Shown: positions 14,403 through 22,653 of the stretch, piece by piece | Position numbering within the stretch: the stretch's first letter is position 1 | Layout of the letters: every line of letters starts with the position of its first letter | Assembly: GCA_036675565.1 (NCBI GenBank) | Contig: JAKFER010000318.1 | Location: 1-24,045, forward strand | Direction: 5' to 3' | Source: JACCYQ01 sp036675565 | Lineage (GTDB): Bacteria > Bacteroidota > Bacteroidia > Chitinophagales > Chitinophagaceae | DNA: 24,045 bases | Made by a program: the position numbers and the translations under genes | Notes under the pieces: generated by a model | The model's database searches: none | Told to the model about the DNA's origin: nothing | What the model saw: the letters and a program-made list of their open reading frames with translations, nothing else

Positions 14403-15169
14403 CAACCATTCAGCCACTTCACCATTTCATCATGTATCAATCCGTTTGTCGCTAATATTTTTGGCTGATATGGCGAATATTTTTCACCGGTAAAATTGGT
14501 GACTTTACCCCCGGCTTCTTCCACAATAAAATACCCTGCTGCACTGTCCCAGGCTTGTAACTGGTGCTCGTAAAATCCATCGAAACGGCCGCAGGCTACC
14601 CAGCAAAGATCAATCGCTGCAGAGCCCAAACGGCGAACAGGAATGCCCTGCCGGATGAACTTTTCAAATAATTGTAAAGGTCCATTGGGTTCATCCAGGT
14701 AAGTATACGGAAAACCAGTTACCAGGCAGGATTTCAAAACCGATGTTTCTTTACTGACATGTATGGGTGAACCATTCAATGAGCTGCCTTCTCCTTTTTC
14801 AGCAAAATAAAGTTCATTTAAAAAAGGGCTGTAAACAGCACCCATGATCATTTCTCCATCTTTTTCCACACCAATTGAAACGCAGCAAATAGGAATACCA
14901 TGTGCAAAATTTACGGTTCCATCAATTGGGTCTATGATCCACTTCATATTGCTGTCCATTACAATTTCACCACATTCTTCACTTAATATAAAATGATCCG
15001 GGAACTTACTGCGGATCGTTTGAATGATGGCTTTTTCGGATGCATGATCCGCTTCTGTTACCAGGTTATTGATTCCTTCTTTATTACTGATGTGAAAAAC
15101 GGTGTTGTAATAACGCTGTAACTCTGCGCCTCCTGCATGAATCGCTTCTATTAACGTATTTTTAAGCAT
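14402..15169 (-). CDS. Inositol-monophosphatase-family phosphatase
   Basis: The Mg-dependent phosphatase motifs are intact: LVTEAD (36-41), SEECGE (63-68), the metal site WIIDPIDGTVNFAHG (77-91) and WDSAAGYFIVEEAGG near the C-terminus. The family includes SuhB inositol-1-phosphatase, histidinol-phosphatase and related enzymes; substrate cannot be told from sequence. I chose the ATG at 15169 (MLKNTLIEAIHAGGAELQRY, 255 aa). The frame stays open to 15262, but the extra 31 residues do not fit the family and would crowd the divergent gene at 15278. A TATCTTTG box ends 3 bases before this ATG, which implies a leaderless or nearly leaderless mRNA. Confidence 0.9.
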   Translation of the reverse strand: MLKNTLIEAIHAGGAELQRYYNTVFHISNKEGINNLVTEADHASEKAIIQTIRSKFPDHFILSEECGEIVMDSNMKWIIDPIDGTVNFAHGIPICCVSIGVEKDGEMIMGAVYSPFLNELYFAEKGEGSSLNGSPIHVSKETSVLKSCLVTGFPYTYLDEPNGPLQLFEKFIRQGIPVRRLGSAAIDLCWVACGRFDGFYEHQLQAWDSAAGYFIVEEAGGKVTNFTGEKYSPYQPKILATNGLIHDEMVKWLNG

Positions 15170-15172
15170 GCG

Positions 15173-15180
15173 CAAAGATA
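15173..15180 (-). promoter_or_regulatory. Candidate -7 box immediately before the phosphatase ATG
   Basis: The minus strand reads TATCTTTGCGC and then ATG. The box matches TAnnTTTG exactly. At the usual distance the transcript would start at or next to the start codon. No clear -33 TTTG is visible. Confidence 0.4.
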
Positions 15181-15277
15181 ATGAACCCATTGAGAGTGTT
15201 TTCCCGCAGGCTATGAATGGGTTAAAAACAGAAAAAACTATTTTCGTGCGTTTTATGTCCAAACTACCGGTTAACCC

Positions 15278-17218
15278 ATGACCTTATCTGTTGTTATTGT
15301 CAATTATAATGTAAAGCATTTCCTGGAACAATGCCTGCTATCCGTGGAAAGGGCACTGGAGGGATTGGATGCCGAAATCATTGTCGTGGATAATCATTCA
15401 AAGGATCATTCATTGGCTTACCTGCAGCCGGTTTTTACAAAAGTTCATTTTATAAGTAATAAGGAAAATGTTGGTTTTGCAAAAGCATGTAACCAGGGTT
15501 GGGAAGTTTCCTCGGGGCAATACGTTTTATTTTTAAATCCCGATTGCCTGCTTCCGGAAGATTCTTTAGTTACCTGCATCCAATTTTTTAAGGATCATCC
15601 TGATGCGGGTGCTGTGGGTATCCGCATGCTTGATGGTCACGGAGTTTTTTTAAAAGAATCAAAAAGAGCCTTTCCCTCGCCCGGTACTTCCCTATATAAA
15701 TTAACCGGTTTAGCCAGGCTGTTTCCCCGGTCCAAACTTTTTGCCCGTTATCACTTAGGACATTTAGATGCAAATAAAAACCAGGTGGTGGATGTTTTAG
15801 CCGGTGCATTTATGATGGTTCGCCGGGAAGTTTTGGAAACTACCGGCGGGTTTGACGAGATTTTTTTTATGTATGGTGAAGATGTGGACCTGAGCTATCG
15901 CATACAAAAGGCCGGGTATAAAAATTATTACCTGGCAGAAACGGAGGTCATACATTTTAAGGGAGAGAGTACAAAAAAAGGCAGCCTGAATTATGTTCGC
16001 ATGTTCTATAATGCCATGCGCATTTTTGTAAAAAAACATTATGGAGGAAGCAAAGCAGGGGTCTTTAATTTTTTTATTCACCTCGCAATCTGGTTAAGAG
16101 GTGGCCTCTCAGCGATCGGCCGGTTTTTTAAATGGCTTGGTTTGCCCCTGTTGGATGCCATGCTAATTTTATTTTCATTTCTTGCCATCAAAAAAATATG
16201 GACAGCTTATGTTAAGGTGGATATGGAATATCCTGAAGGGCTTTTATGGATTGCTTTTCCGGCATTCACCCTTTTGTATTTATTAACCGCTTATTATGCC
16301 GGCTTGTATGATAAGTTTTATAAACGATCCGAGCTGGTAAGCTCGCTGCTCATTGCAACGCTTGTTTTACTGGCGTCTTATTCATTATTACCGGAAGCTT
16401 TTCGGTTTTCAAGAGGTATTGTTTTTTTCGGAGCCATACTGGCATTTATCCTGCTCAGTATTTTACGATGGATCTTAATTTCAAAAGGATTATTAAATAA
16501 GATTCATGATTCCGGGGAGCCTCATTTGCTGGTCGTGGGTTCTGTTCCGGAATATGAGCAGGTAATGCGATTACTATCAAAAACGGATCGCAGGGAAAAA
16601 GTGTTGGGAAGAGTAGCTGTTGTTAAAGGAGATGCCACAGGTACAGGCAGCTGGCATACCATCGGTAAATTATTTCCATCCGTACCGGCAAAAGAAATTA
16701 TTTTTTGTATTGGCGAATTATCTGTTAAAGAAATAATGAGTGTATTGAAACAAGTACCCATGCATGTTAGGATTAAGTATCATTTTAGCGAGAGCCGAAG
16801 TATTATTGGCAGCGACTCAAAAAATATTTCAGGAGAATCTTTAAGTCATGAGAATAGTTATAAACTTTCATCACCATATAATAAACGATTAAAACGATTG
16901 ATAGACGGTTTTACCGCACTGATGTTTTTAGTTAGTTTTCCATTGCATTTTATATTTCATAAGAAACCAGGAAAATTTTTAAATAATTGTATCAAAGTAT
17001 TGACCGGGAAAAAAACATGGGTGGGCTATACCGTTAATAGTTATGCGCTTCCCACACTGCGAAGCCCTGTTTTAGGCAGTAACGGGCAACCCCGGAATGC
17101 ATCGCAGCCCTTGCCGGTTGAAAGCCTGCATAAGATTGACGAATGGTATGCCCGCCATTACGAACCGATTAAAGATCTGAAACTGATCTTACAACATTAT
17201 GCAGATCTTGGCAGTTAA
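15278..17218 (+). CDS. GT2 glycosyltransferase fused to a degenerate polyprenyl-phosphate sugar transferase scaffold
   Basis: Residues 1-235 are a rhamnosyltransferase-like family 2 glycosyltransferase: SVVIVNYN at the start, VVDNHSKD, the DxD-like LFLNPDC and the acceptor-site GEDVDLSYR. Several membrane segments follow (about 262-400). Then comes a Rossmann-like part (HLLVVGSVPEYEQVMRLL, about 412-510) as in the N-terminal half of WbaP/WcaJ-type initiating sugar transferases. The C-terminus starts like their catalytic domain (KRLIDG at 539-544, then a hydrophobic helix) and ends like it (GKKTWVGY, then WYARHYEPIKDLKLIL). The catalytic core between is missing and the usual GPRPE is absent, so this part is probably structural. 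Expected role: inner-membrane assembly of a surface glycan. Confidence 0.88.
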   Translation: MTLSVVIVNYNVKHFLEQCLLSVERALEGLDAEIIVVDNHSKDHSLAYLQPVFTKVHFISNKENVGFAKACNQGWEVSSGQYVLFLNPDCLLPEDSLVTCIQFFKDHPDAGAVGIRMLDGHGVFLKESKRAFPSPGTSLYKLTGLARLFPRSKLFARYHLGHLDANKNQVVDVLAGAFMMVRREVLETTGGFDEIFFMYGEDVDLSYRIQKAGYKNYYLAETEVIHFKGESTKKGSLNYVRMFYNAMRIFVKKHYGGSKAGVFNFFIHLAIWLRGGLSAIGRFFKWLGLPLLDAMLILFSFLAIKKIWTAYVKVDMEYPEGLLWIAFPAFTLLYLLTAYYAGLYDKFYKRSELVSSLLIATLVLLASYSLLPEAFRFSRGIVFFGAILAFILLSILRWILISKGLLNKIHDSGEPHLLVVGSVPEYEQVMRLLSKTDRREKVLGRVAVVKGDATGTGSWHTIGKLFPSVPAKEIIFCIGELSVKEIMSVLKQVPMHVRIKYHFSESRSIIGSDSKNISGESLSHENSYKLSSPYNKRLKRLIDGFTALMFLVSFPLHFIFHKKPGKFLNNCIKVLTGKKTWVGYTVNSYALPTLRSPVLGSNGQPRNASQPLPVESLHKIDEWYARHYEPIKDLKLILQHYADLGS

Positions 17219-17240
17219 AACCCACCAAATCAACATTACT

Positions 17241-17248
17241 TAACTTTA
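17241..17248 (+). promoter_or_regulatory. Candidate -7 box for the GH3 gene
   Basis: TAACTTTA, a one-base variant of TAnnTTTG, lies 28 bases before the ATG at 17277 in the 58-bp gap after the glycosyltransferase gene. No good -33 element is seen. Confidence 0.3.
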
Positions 17249-17276
17249 CGCTCCCTAAAATAATTATTGAAACTGA

Positions 17277-18803
17277 ATGGCTATAATTCCAGAAATAAAA
17301 CTTCCTAAAGCAATTGCATCGGCTCTTTGGTTATCCCGGAAAGATCCACGAAGTCAGCAGGAAAAAGTTCTGAAAAAATTATTAACAAAAGCACGGTTTA
17401 CTGCTTTCGGTCAGCAATACAGGTTTGATGATATTTTGATGAAGCAGGATCCGGTTAAACATTTTCAACAATGGGTTCCCGTACACGATTACCAAAAGAT
17501 CTATGATGAATGGTGGATTCAAACACTGGATGGTGTTCCAGATGTTACCTGGCCGGGAAAAATTTATTATTACGCATTAAGTTCCGGCACCTCGGAATCT
17601 GCCAGTAAGTACATTCCCGTCACAAAAGATATGTTGCGCAGCAACAGGGTCAATTATTTACGCCAGCTTTTAAGTTTGATCAGTTATGAAAAACTTCCCC
17701 GCAATGCCGTAACCAAAGGTTTCCTGATGCTCGGTGGAAGCACAGATCTGCAAAAAGGAAAAGCCGGCTGGTATGCAGGTGACCTGAGCGGCATCCTGAT
17801 GAAAAATAAACCATTTTGGTTCCAGACATTTTATAAACCCGGTGGCCGCATAGCAGCCATGAAAGATTGGAACCAGAAATTGAGCGAGATCGTGGAGAAT
17901 GCAAAAGAATGGGATATCGGATATATTGTAGGTGTGCCTGCATGGTGCCAGATGTGTATGGAAATGGTGATAGAACATTACAAGGTCAAGAACATTCATG
18001 AAATATGGCCTAACCTGGGATTTTTCGTACATGGTGGTGTAGCCTTTCAACCATACAAAAAAGGTTTTGAAAGATTGCTGGGTAAACCTATTGTATACAT
18101 TGAAAATTACCTGGCCAGTGAAGGATTTATCGGATTCAAGGACAAACAAAATGCAAAAGGCATCAGGCTTGTTTTAAATAATAATATTTTCATGGAATTT
18201 GTTGCCTTCGATGAAAAGAATTTTGACAACGAAGGTAAAATGGTTGATAATCCTGTAACATTCCTGGTTGATGAAGTGGAAGAAGGAAAAGAATACGCTT
18301 TGCTCATGAGTACCAACTCCGGGGCATGGCGCTACCTGATTGGTGATACCATCCGGTTTGTTGATAAAAAAAGAAGTGAAATTGTTATCACCGGCCGCAC
18401 CAAACATTTTTTAAGTTTAGTAGGCGAACATTTGAGTGTTGATAATATGAATAAGGCCATTGAAATGGTCAGTAATGAATTAAATATTTGTATTCCTGAA
18501 TTTACCGTGGTAGGATTGCCATACGAGAATTTTTTTGCACACCAATGGTATATAGCTACCAATGATAAAGTAGATGCAGATTTATTAAAAGAAAAACTGG
18601 ATCAGTACTTATGCAAATTGAATGATGATTATGCTGTTGAAAGAACAAGTGCTTTAAAAGAAGTATTGGTAAAAGTGCTGCCAGAAGATACTTTTTTGAA
18701 ATTCATGGAATTGAAAGGAAAAGTGGGAAGCCAGCATAAATTTCCACGGGTACTAAAGGGAAAAATGCTGGAAGATTGGAACAGGTACTTGTCGAATGAT
18801 TAG
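17277..18803 (+). CDS. GH3-family acyl-acid ligase (plant auxin GH3-like)
   Basis: GH3 enzymes are adenylate-forming ligases. The plant members conjugate jasmonate or auxin to amino acids; bacterial substrates are mostly unknown. The 508-aa protein carries the ATP-binding YYALSSGTSESASKYIPVT (98-116), the central ENYLASEGFIGF and LMSTNSGAWRYLIGDTIRF, and VITGRTKHFLSLVGEHLSV, the hinge that reorients the C-terminal lid. The terminal PRVLKG matches the family ending. It has no signal peptide, so it is cytosolic. It lies between the glycosyltransferase and a LysE-type exporter on the same strand. A weak hairpin 3' of it suggests a separate transcript. Confidence 0.9.
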   Translation: MAIIPEIKLPKAIASALWLSRKDPRSQQEKVLKKLLTKARFTAFGQQYRFDDILMKQDPVKHFQQWVPVHDYQKIYDEWWIQTLDGVPDVTWPGKIYYYALSSGTSESASKYIPVTKDMLRSNRVNYLRQLLSLISYEKLPRNAVTKGFLMLGGSTDLQKGKAGWYAGDLSGILMKNKPFWFQTFYKPGGRIAAMKDWNQKLSEIVENAKEWDIGYIVGVPAWCQMCMEMVIEHYKVKNIHEIWPNLGFFVHGGVAFQPYKKGFERLLGKPIVYIENYLASEGFIGFKDKQNAKGIRLVLNNNIFMEFVAFDEKNFDNEGKMVDNPVTFLVDEVEEGKEYALLMSTNSGAWRYLIGDTIRFVDKKRSEIVITGRTKHFLSLVGEHLSVDNMNKAIEMVSNELNICIPEFTVVGLPYENFFAHQWYIATNDKVDADLLKEKLDQYLCKLNDDYAVERTSALKEVLVKVLPEDTFLKFMELKGKVGSQHKFPRVLKGKMLEDWNRYLSND

Positions 18804-18821
18804 TACATTGAATACATATTT

Positions 18822-18844
18822 AACCCGCCGGTAACAGGTGGGTT
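18822..18844 (+). terminator. Weak hairpin 3' of the GH3 gene
   Basis: AACCCGCC (18822-18829) pairs with GGTGGGTT (18837-18844), an 8-bp stem with one G-T pair and a 7-base loop, followed by TTGGCTTTG rather than a clean T run. It ends 23 bases before the next start codon, so it could be a leaky terminator or attenuator. Confidence 0.45.
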
Positions 18845-18867
18845 TGGCTTTGATAAATATGATATGA

Positions 18868-19512
18868 ATGATTGAAGCTTTGCTGAAAGGATTAACACTG
18901 GGATTGTTACTGAGTATTTCAGTAGGACCGGTTATATTCTCCATCATAAAACAAAGTTTAAATAATGGTCACCGCGGCGGACTTGCATTTATTATTGGAG
19001 TGTCTATCAGCGATATTGCACTGGTCCTTGTCAGCAATGTATTTACCGAATTATTTACCAGCATAAACGAACACAGGCAAATTATTGGAATTGTCGGCAG
19101 CTTATTCCTGATTGGTGTGGGTGTTTATTTCTTATTCTTTAAAAAAGTAAAAGTAGATGAAGGAGGTAAACAGGTGTTTAAATTTCGCAAACGCGATTAT
19201 ATTAAAATCGTCGTATCCGGCTTCCTGATGAATACCCTTAACCCCGCGGTATTTATTTTTTGGCTTTCCACATCTACTGCTTTTATCATTCATACTATTA
19301 ATGAACGGCTGACTATATTTATCACCTGCTTAATTTTTGTTTTCACCGCAGATTTTGCCAAAGTAATGCTGGCCCATAAAATTCGCAGCCAGTTAACAGT
19401 TCATAATATACATATCATCAATCGCGTAAATGGAATTATCCTGATTGGTTTTGGTCTTGTTTTAATATGGGGTCTGCTGTTTTATAGTGAACGATTGAAT
19501 ATGACTGTATAA
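18868..19512 (+). CDS. LysE-family amino acid / metabolite exporter
   Basis: This 214-aa inner-membrane protein has the LysE/RhtB N-terminal signature GLTLGLLLSISVGPVIFSIIKQSLNNGHRGGLAFIIGVSISD, shown here in consecutive pieces: GLTLGLLLSISVGP (residues 8-21) and NGHRGGLAFIIGVSISD. GFLMNTLNPAVFIFWL (about 117-132) is the second conserved Asn-Pro motif. Six hydrophobic segments are evident. Family members export amino acids or related small molecules; specificity cannot be told. ATGs at 18864 and 18868 are in different frames; only 18868 gives the protein. It lies 64 bases after the GH3 gene, so export of a GH3 product is conceivable, but nothing shows it. Confidence 0.88.
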   Translation: MIEALLKGLTLGLLLSISVGPVIFSIIKQSLNNGHRGGLAFIIGVSISDIALVLVSNVFTELFTSINEHRQIIGIVGSLFLIGVGVYFLFFKKVKVDEGGKQVFKFRKRDYIKIVVSGFLMNTLNPAVFIFWLSTSTAFIIHTINERLTIFITCLIFVFTADFAKVMLAHKIRSQLTVHNIHIINRVNGIILIGFGLVLIWGLLFYSERLNMTV

Positions 19513-19570
19513 TTTTTCCATTACATCTTCTGCATTCAAAAACCATTTACCTATTTTGTGCACCCATAAA

Positions 19571-19626
19571 AAGTGTAAAAGAAATGGATTGAAATAAAAG
19601 CTTTCAATTTTTTCTTTTTCTCACTT
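19571..19626 (+). other. Long A/T-rich imperfect hairpin between the LysE and mtgA genes
   Basis: Three nested matched blocks, AAGTG/CACTT, AAAAGAAA/TTTCTTTT and ATTGAAA/TTTCAAT, form an approximately 20-bp interrupted stem with a 7-base loop. It lies 59 bases after the LysE stop and 31 bases before the mtgA ATG. It may terminate the LysE transcript (the 3' arm is T-rich) or sit in the mtgA leader. Confidence 0.45.
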
Positions 19627-19656
19627 GAAGAATTCAATAAATCATAAAACACCAGG

Positions 19657-20367
19657 ATGAAAAGAAAGGGATTGGTTCCGCGTCTGTGGCGATTGTTTAA
19701 ACGCATCTTCATTATTTTATTCATTGCACAGTTGGTTTATATTATCGCATTGAAATGGATCTATCCGCCCATTACCATTACTCAGATCGGCAGTTTGTTC
19801 GGGGGCCATGGATTAAAGCGTGATTATGTTTCTAAGGATGAAATTTCTCCCCATCTTAAACTGGCAGTCATTGCATCCGAAGACCAGTTGTTCCCCGATC
19901 ATGGCGGGTTTGACATCAAGAATATTAAAAAAGCAATGGAGTATAATGAGAAAAAACCGGGTCGTTTGCGCGGTGGCAGCACTATTAGCCAGCAAACAGC
20001 TAAAAATGTTTTTTTATGGCAGGGAAGAAGTTGGATCAGAAAAGGTTTTGAAGTTTACTTTACAAAAATGATTGAATGGGTTTGGGGCAAGGAGCGAATT
20101 CTTGCCGTATACCTGAACGTCATTGAAATGGGTGAAGGTGTTTTTGGTGCGGAAGCCGCGGCACAGGCTTATTTCAACAAACCTGCCGCACAATTAACCC
20201 GCATGCAGGCTGCAAGGATCGCCGCAGCATTGCCAAATCCAAAAAGATATACCATCAAGCCCATTTCTGCATATGTTTTAAAAAGACAGTATTGGGTGAT
20301 GCGGCAAATGAACCATCTGAAAGGTGATAAAGAAATTCAAGCACTAATGAATACAAGTGAAAAATAA
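19657..20367 (+). CDS. mtgA: Monofunctional biosynthetic peptidoglycan transglycosylase
   Basis: MtgA polymerises lipid II into glycan strands at the outer face of the inner membrane. The 236-aa protein has an N-terminal membrane anchor (about 15-35) and a GT51 domain. The catalytic glutamate is Glu75 (VIASEDQLFPDHGGFD), RGGSTISQQTAKNVFL is at 105-120, and KERILAVYLNVIEMGEGVFG and AARIAAALPNPKRY follow. There is no transpeptidase domain, and the length is standard for monofunctional enzymes. Its stop is immediately next to the convergent GT39 gene's stop, with one base between. Confidence 0.96.
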   Translation: MKRKGLVPRLWRLFKRIFIILFIAQLVYIIALKWIYPPITITQIGSLFGGHGLKRDYVSKDEISPHLKLAVIASEDQLFPDHGGFDIKNIKKAMEYNEKKPGRLRGGSTISQQTAKNVFLWQGRSWIRKGFEVYFTKMIEWVWGKERILAVYLNVIEMGEGVFGAEAAAQAYFNKPAAQLTRMQAARIAAALPNPKRYTIKPISAYVLKRQYWVMRQMNHLKGDKEIQALMNTSEK

Positions 20368-20368
20368 A

Positions 20369-22042
20369 TCATTGTATCTCCAACGAAATTTTTTCACTGT
20401 TATGACTCGCAGGATATGTACCTGCTTGTAATGCAATTCGCATAAAATATTTTCCTTTATCCAGCTGGTGTGTTGCCCTGATCAATACATTCCGCGTATT
20501 GGCCAATTGAGTGGGTGTGATGTTTAACAAAATATCCTTTACCCATTTGTTTTTCTGAAAAATTCCCAATCGCATAGAAAAATTTTCTTTTTTCATATTC
20601 TGCAATGCCGACCTGTGCGCCGGATCCATTTTAAGGGAAGCATGTATTTCCAATTCCTTACCTGCGGCAGAAACCATACTGCGTTCCTGTGTAATAAATT
20701 GAATGGTACTGAATGAGATAAAAGAGCTGTCATATCGATACCCGATGATACCAATAGGAGTACTCATATTTTTTGGAAATCTTTCCGTGTTATAGATGTC
20801 TAAATTATAAACGGGTTGTTGTAATAACTGCGTTTCTACAGGCCAGTAATTATAATTATTTTTTCTACCCTGGTACCAGTTCAATGAATGCGTGGTTTGC
20901 CCGGTGTAGAACCAGTATTTAGAAGCCCGCTGGTAAGAGTTATTCCAGATAACAGGCAATCCCTGGGTTTCTTTTTTCATTTGTTCAGGCCAGCCTTTCC
21001 ATGAATGAAAACGTTCTTTCATGGTTTCCATTGGTAAAATATCCACTACCATGGCTATGCGCAAAAGAATAATAACTATTAAGGAAATGGGCAAAGTGAT
21101 ATAAAGAGCTTTTTCCCAATTCTTTCTTTCCTTGATAAAATAATAAGCAAGAATAACCAATGGAACCAAAACAGGTGCCGTCCAGTTTGCTTCCACCCGG
21201 CCACGAAATGAGCTGATGAAAAAGAATATGTAAAATCCAACAAGCGTAAATTGTAATGCCCTTGCCGGTTTATCTTTTTGATTATTTCGGTACCAAAGTG
21301 CAGCAGGTATCAGTATGACTCCTGCTATCGGCCCGGCCATTAAAATTTGGCCGCCAATATATTCGGTAGTGTAAGAAAATTTATACTGGTTGACATTACT
21401 CTCAATTAAATGATATTTAAAGCTAACGTAATCATGTTGGTATTGCCAGAATAGATGGGGCAGAAAGAAAATGGTGGCAATCCCAACGGCTATTAAAAAA
21501 GCTGGGCGAAACAGCAACTTAGGATTTGAAAGAAATATAAAAAGAATGATCAACACACCATGGTATTTACTGTACATCAGGGCGCTCATTACAAGGCCTA
21601 ACAATAGCGTGTAACCGAAAGAAGATGTATGAAGGAATTTTTTATATACCCAAAAGAAGACCGCTGTAAAAAAAATGAGTGGAATGTCCGGGGCCGCCAT
21701 AAATCCTGCAATCTGCATTATTGCCAGGGAAAGGACGATGGTATAAAAAAGGGTTGGTTTTTCTTTGCCGGCTAACTTTTCCAGCAACAGGATCGTTGCC
21801 AGGTTCATTAATAAAGGAACCAGCCGGATGCCCAGTTCATTTTGAAAAATACTATATCCTGCTTTTATAATTATGGCTATTAAAGGTGGGTGATCAAAAT
21901 ATCCCCAAGCCGGGAAAAGAGAATAGACCCAGTAATAGGCTTCATCATCCTGTAATTCGGTATAGGCAGCCTGCCACAGGCTAAGTAATAGCCAACTGAA
22001 ATAAAAAATACTGCGGTGATGCCTGGTTAACAAACGGTTCAT
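20369..22042 (-). CDS. GT39/ArnT-like membrane glycosyltransferase
   Basis: This 557-aa polytopic protein resembles the dolichyl/undecaprenyl-phosphate-sugar transferases of family 39 (ArnT, PMT). The first periplasmic loop carries the acidic catalytic motif QDDEAYYW (Asp32, Asp33, Glu34) and the YFDHPPL motif (Asp50-His51-Pro-Pro). About ten further membrane segments follow to about residue 340, then a periplasmic C-terminal domain of about 200 residues rich in beta-like sequence. Such enzymes move a sugar from a lipid carrier to lipid A, protein or glycan; the acceptor is unknown. It is 26 bases downstream of the kinase gene, yet has its own -7-like box 5 bases from the ATG. Confidence 0.87.
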   Translation of the reverse strand: MNRLLTRHHRSIFYFSWLLLSLWQAAYTELQDDEAYYWVYSLFPAWGYFDHPPLIAIIIKAGYSIFQNELGIRLVPLLMNLATILLLEKLAGKEKPTLFYTIVLSLAIMQIAGFMAAPDIPLIFFTAVFFWVYKKFLHTSSFGYTLLLGLVMSALMYSKYHGVLIILFIFLSNPKLLFRPAFLIAVGIATIFFLPHLFWQYQHDYVSFKYHLIESNVNQYKFSYTTEYIGGQILMAGPIAGVILIPAALWYRNNQKDKPARALQFTLVGFYIFFFISSFRGRVEANWTAPVLVPLVILAYYFIKERKNWEKALYITLPISLIVIILLRIAMVVDILPMETMKERFHSWKGWPEQMKKETQGLPVIWNNSYQRASKYWFYTGQTTHSLNWYQGRKNNYNYWPVETQLLQQPVYNLDIYNTERFPKNMSTPIGIIGYRYDSSFISFSTIQFITQERSMVSAAGKELEIHASLKMDPAHRSALQNMKKENFSMRLGIFQKNKWVKDILLNITPTQLANTRNVLIRATHQLDKGKYFMRIALQAGTYPASHNSEKISLEIQ

Positions 22043-22047
22043 CTACC

Positions 22048-22055
22048 TAAAGATA
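22048..22055 (-). promoter_or_regulatory. Candidate -7 box for the GT39 gene
   Basis: The minus strand reads TATCTTTAGGTAG and then ATG. The box differs from TAnnTTTG only in the last base and ends 5 bases before the start codon. A TTTG lies 14 bases upstream of it, closer than the usual 17-23. The gene could be read both from this site and from the pnuC transcript. Confidence 0.35.
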
Positions 22056-22068
22056 ATCCGACCCGGTT

Positions 22069-22644
22069 TCAAATATGAAAATGATTATCTATCTCCCGGA
22101 TAGCAGCTTGCAGGCGTTGTTCATTATTTCCACTGATCAGTGCCCATGGTGTAGACTGATTAACCATGATGTCCTTATAAATCTGAAAAAGCCTCTGACG
22201 GATTTCCAGGTCAGGATATTCTCTTAATTCATCCTTAACCCACGGAAGATCTGTATTGCAAAGCAGGTAAAAATCATATTTTCTTTCGGCAATTTTTTCA
22301 AGTATCCATGGGTGACATTCACCAAAAACAAATTCGCACCAAACTTTCATTACATACATATCGGTATCAATAAATAATATTGGAACGGATGGCGAGGATG
22401 AATTTTCATTTAATTGCGCATTTAGTTTTTCTACATATTGATCTTCCTTTAACAATTGATTTTTTGCAATGGTGAGAAGATCATCATAATCGTAATGATT
22501 TTCTTTTTTCAATAAAAATTCCCGAGCATATTCGGGGACCCATAAAGTATTGTAGTGATGCGCCAGATCTGTGCAAAGGGTGCTTTTACCCGTTGATTCG
22601 GGTCCAATGATCACAATTCTTTTTATATGGGGAGAAGGTTTCAA
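22069..22644 (-). CDS. NadR-type nicotinamide riboside kinase (ATPase domain only)
   Basis: The 191-aa protein corresponds to the C-terminal kinase domain of NadR. The P-loop GPESTGKST is at 14-22, WVPEYAREFL follows at about 35-44, FIDTDMYVMKVW is the Walker B-like part, and LCNTDLPWVKDELREYPD matches the family lid region. It lacks the repressor and NMN adenylyltransferase domains of full NadR. It should phosphorylate nicotinamide riboside to NMN in the cytoplasm, trapping it after uptake. The adjacent pnuC, 9 bases upstream on the same strand, strongly supports this. Confidence 0.88.
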   Translation of the reverse strand: MKPSPHIKRIVIIGPESTGKSTLCTDLAHHYNTLWVPEYAREFLLKKENHYDYDDLLTIAKNQLLKEDQYVEKLNAQLNENSSSPSVPILFIDTDMYVMKVWCEFVFGECHPWILEKIAERKYDFYLLCNTDLPWVKDELREYPDLEIRQRLFQIYKDIMVNQSTPWALISGNNEQRLQAAIREIDNHFHI

Positions 22645-22653
22645 TAATATTGA

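Noticed and set aside
15170..15262. 31-residue N-terminal extension of the phosphatase
   Set aside because: Family members start near MLKNTL. The extension would span a TATCTTTG box and leave only 15 bases to the divergent gene.
17670..18149. 159-codon open frame on the minus strand
   Set aside because: It lies wholly inside the GH3 gene on the opposite strand. The GH3 product has all its family motifs, and the antisense product resembles nothing.
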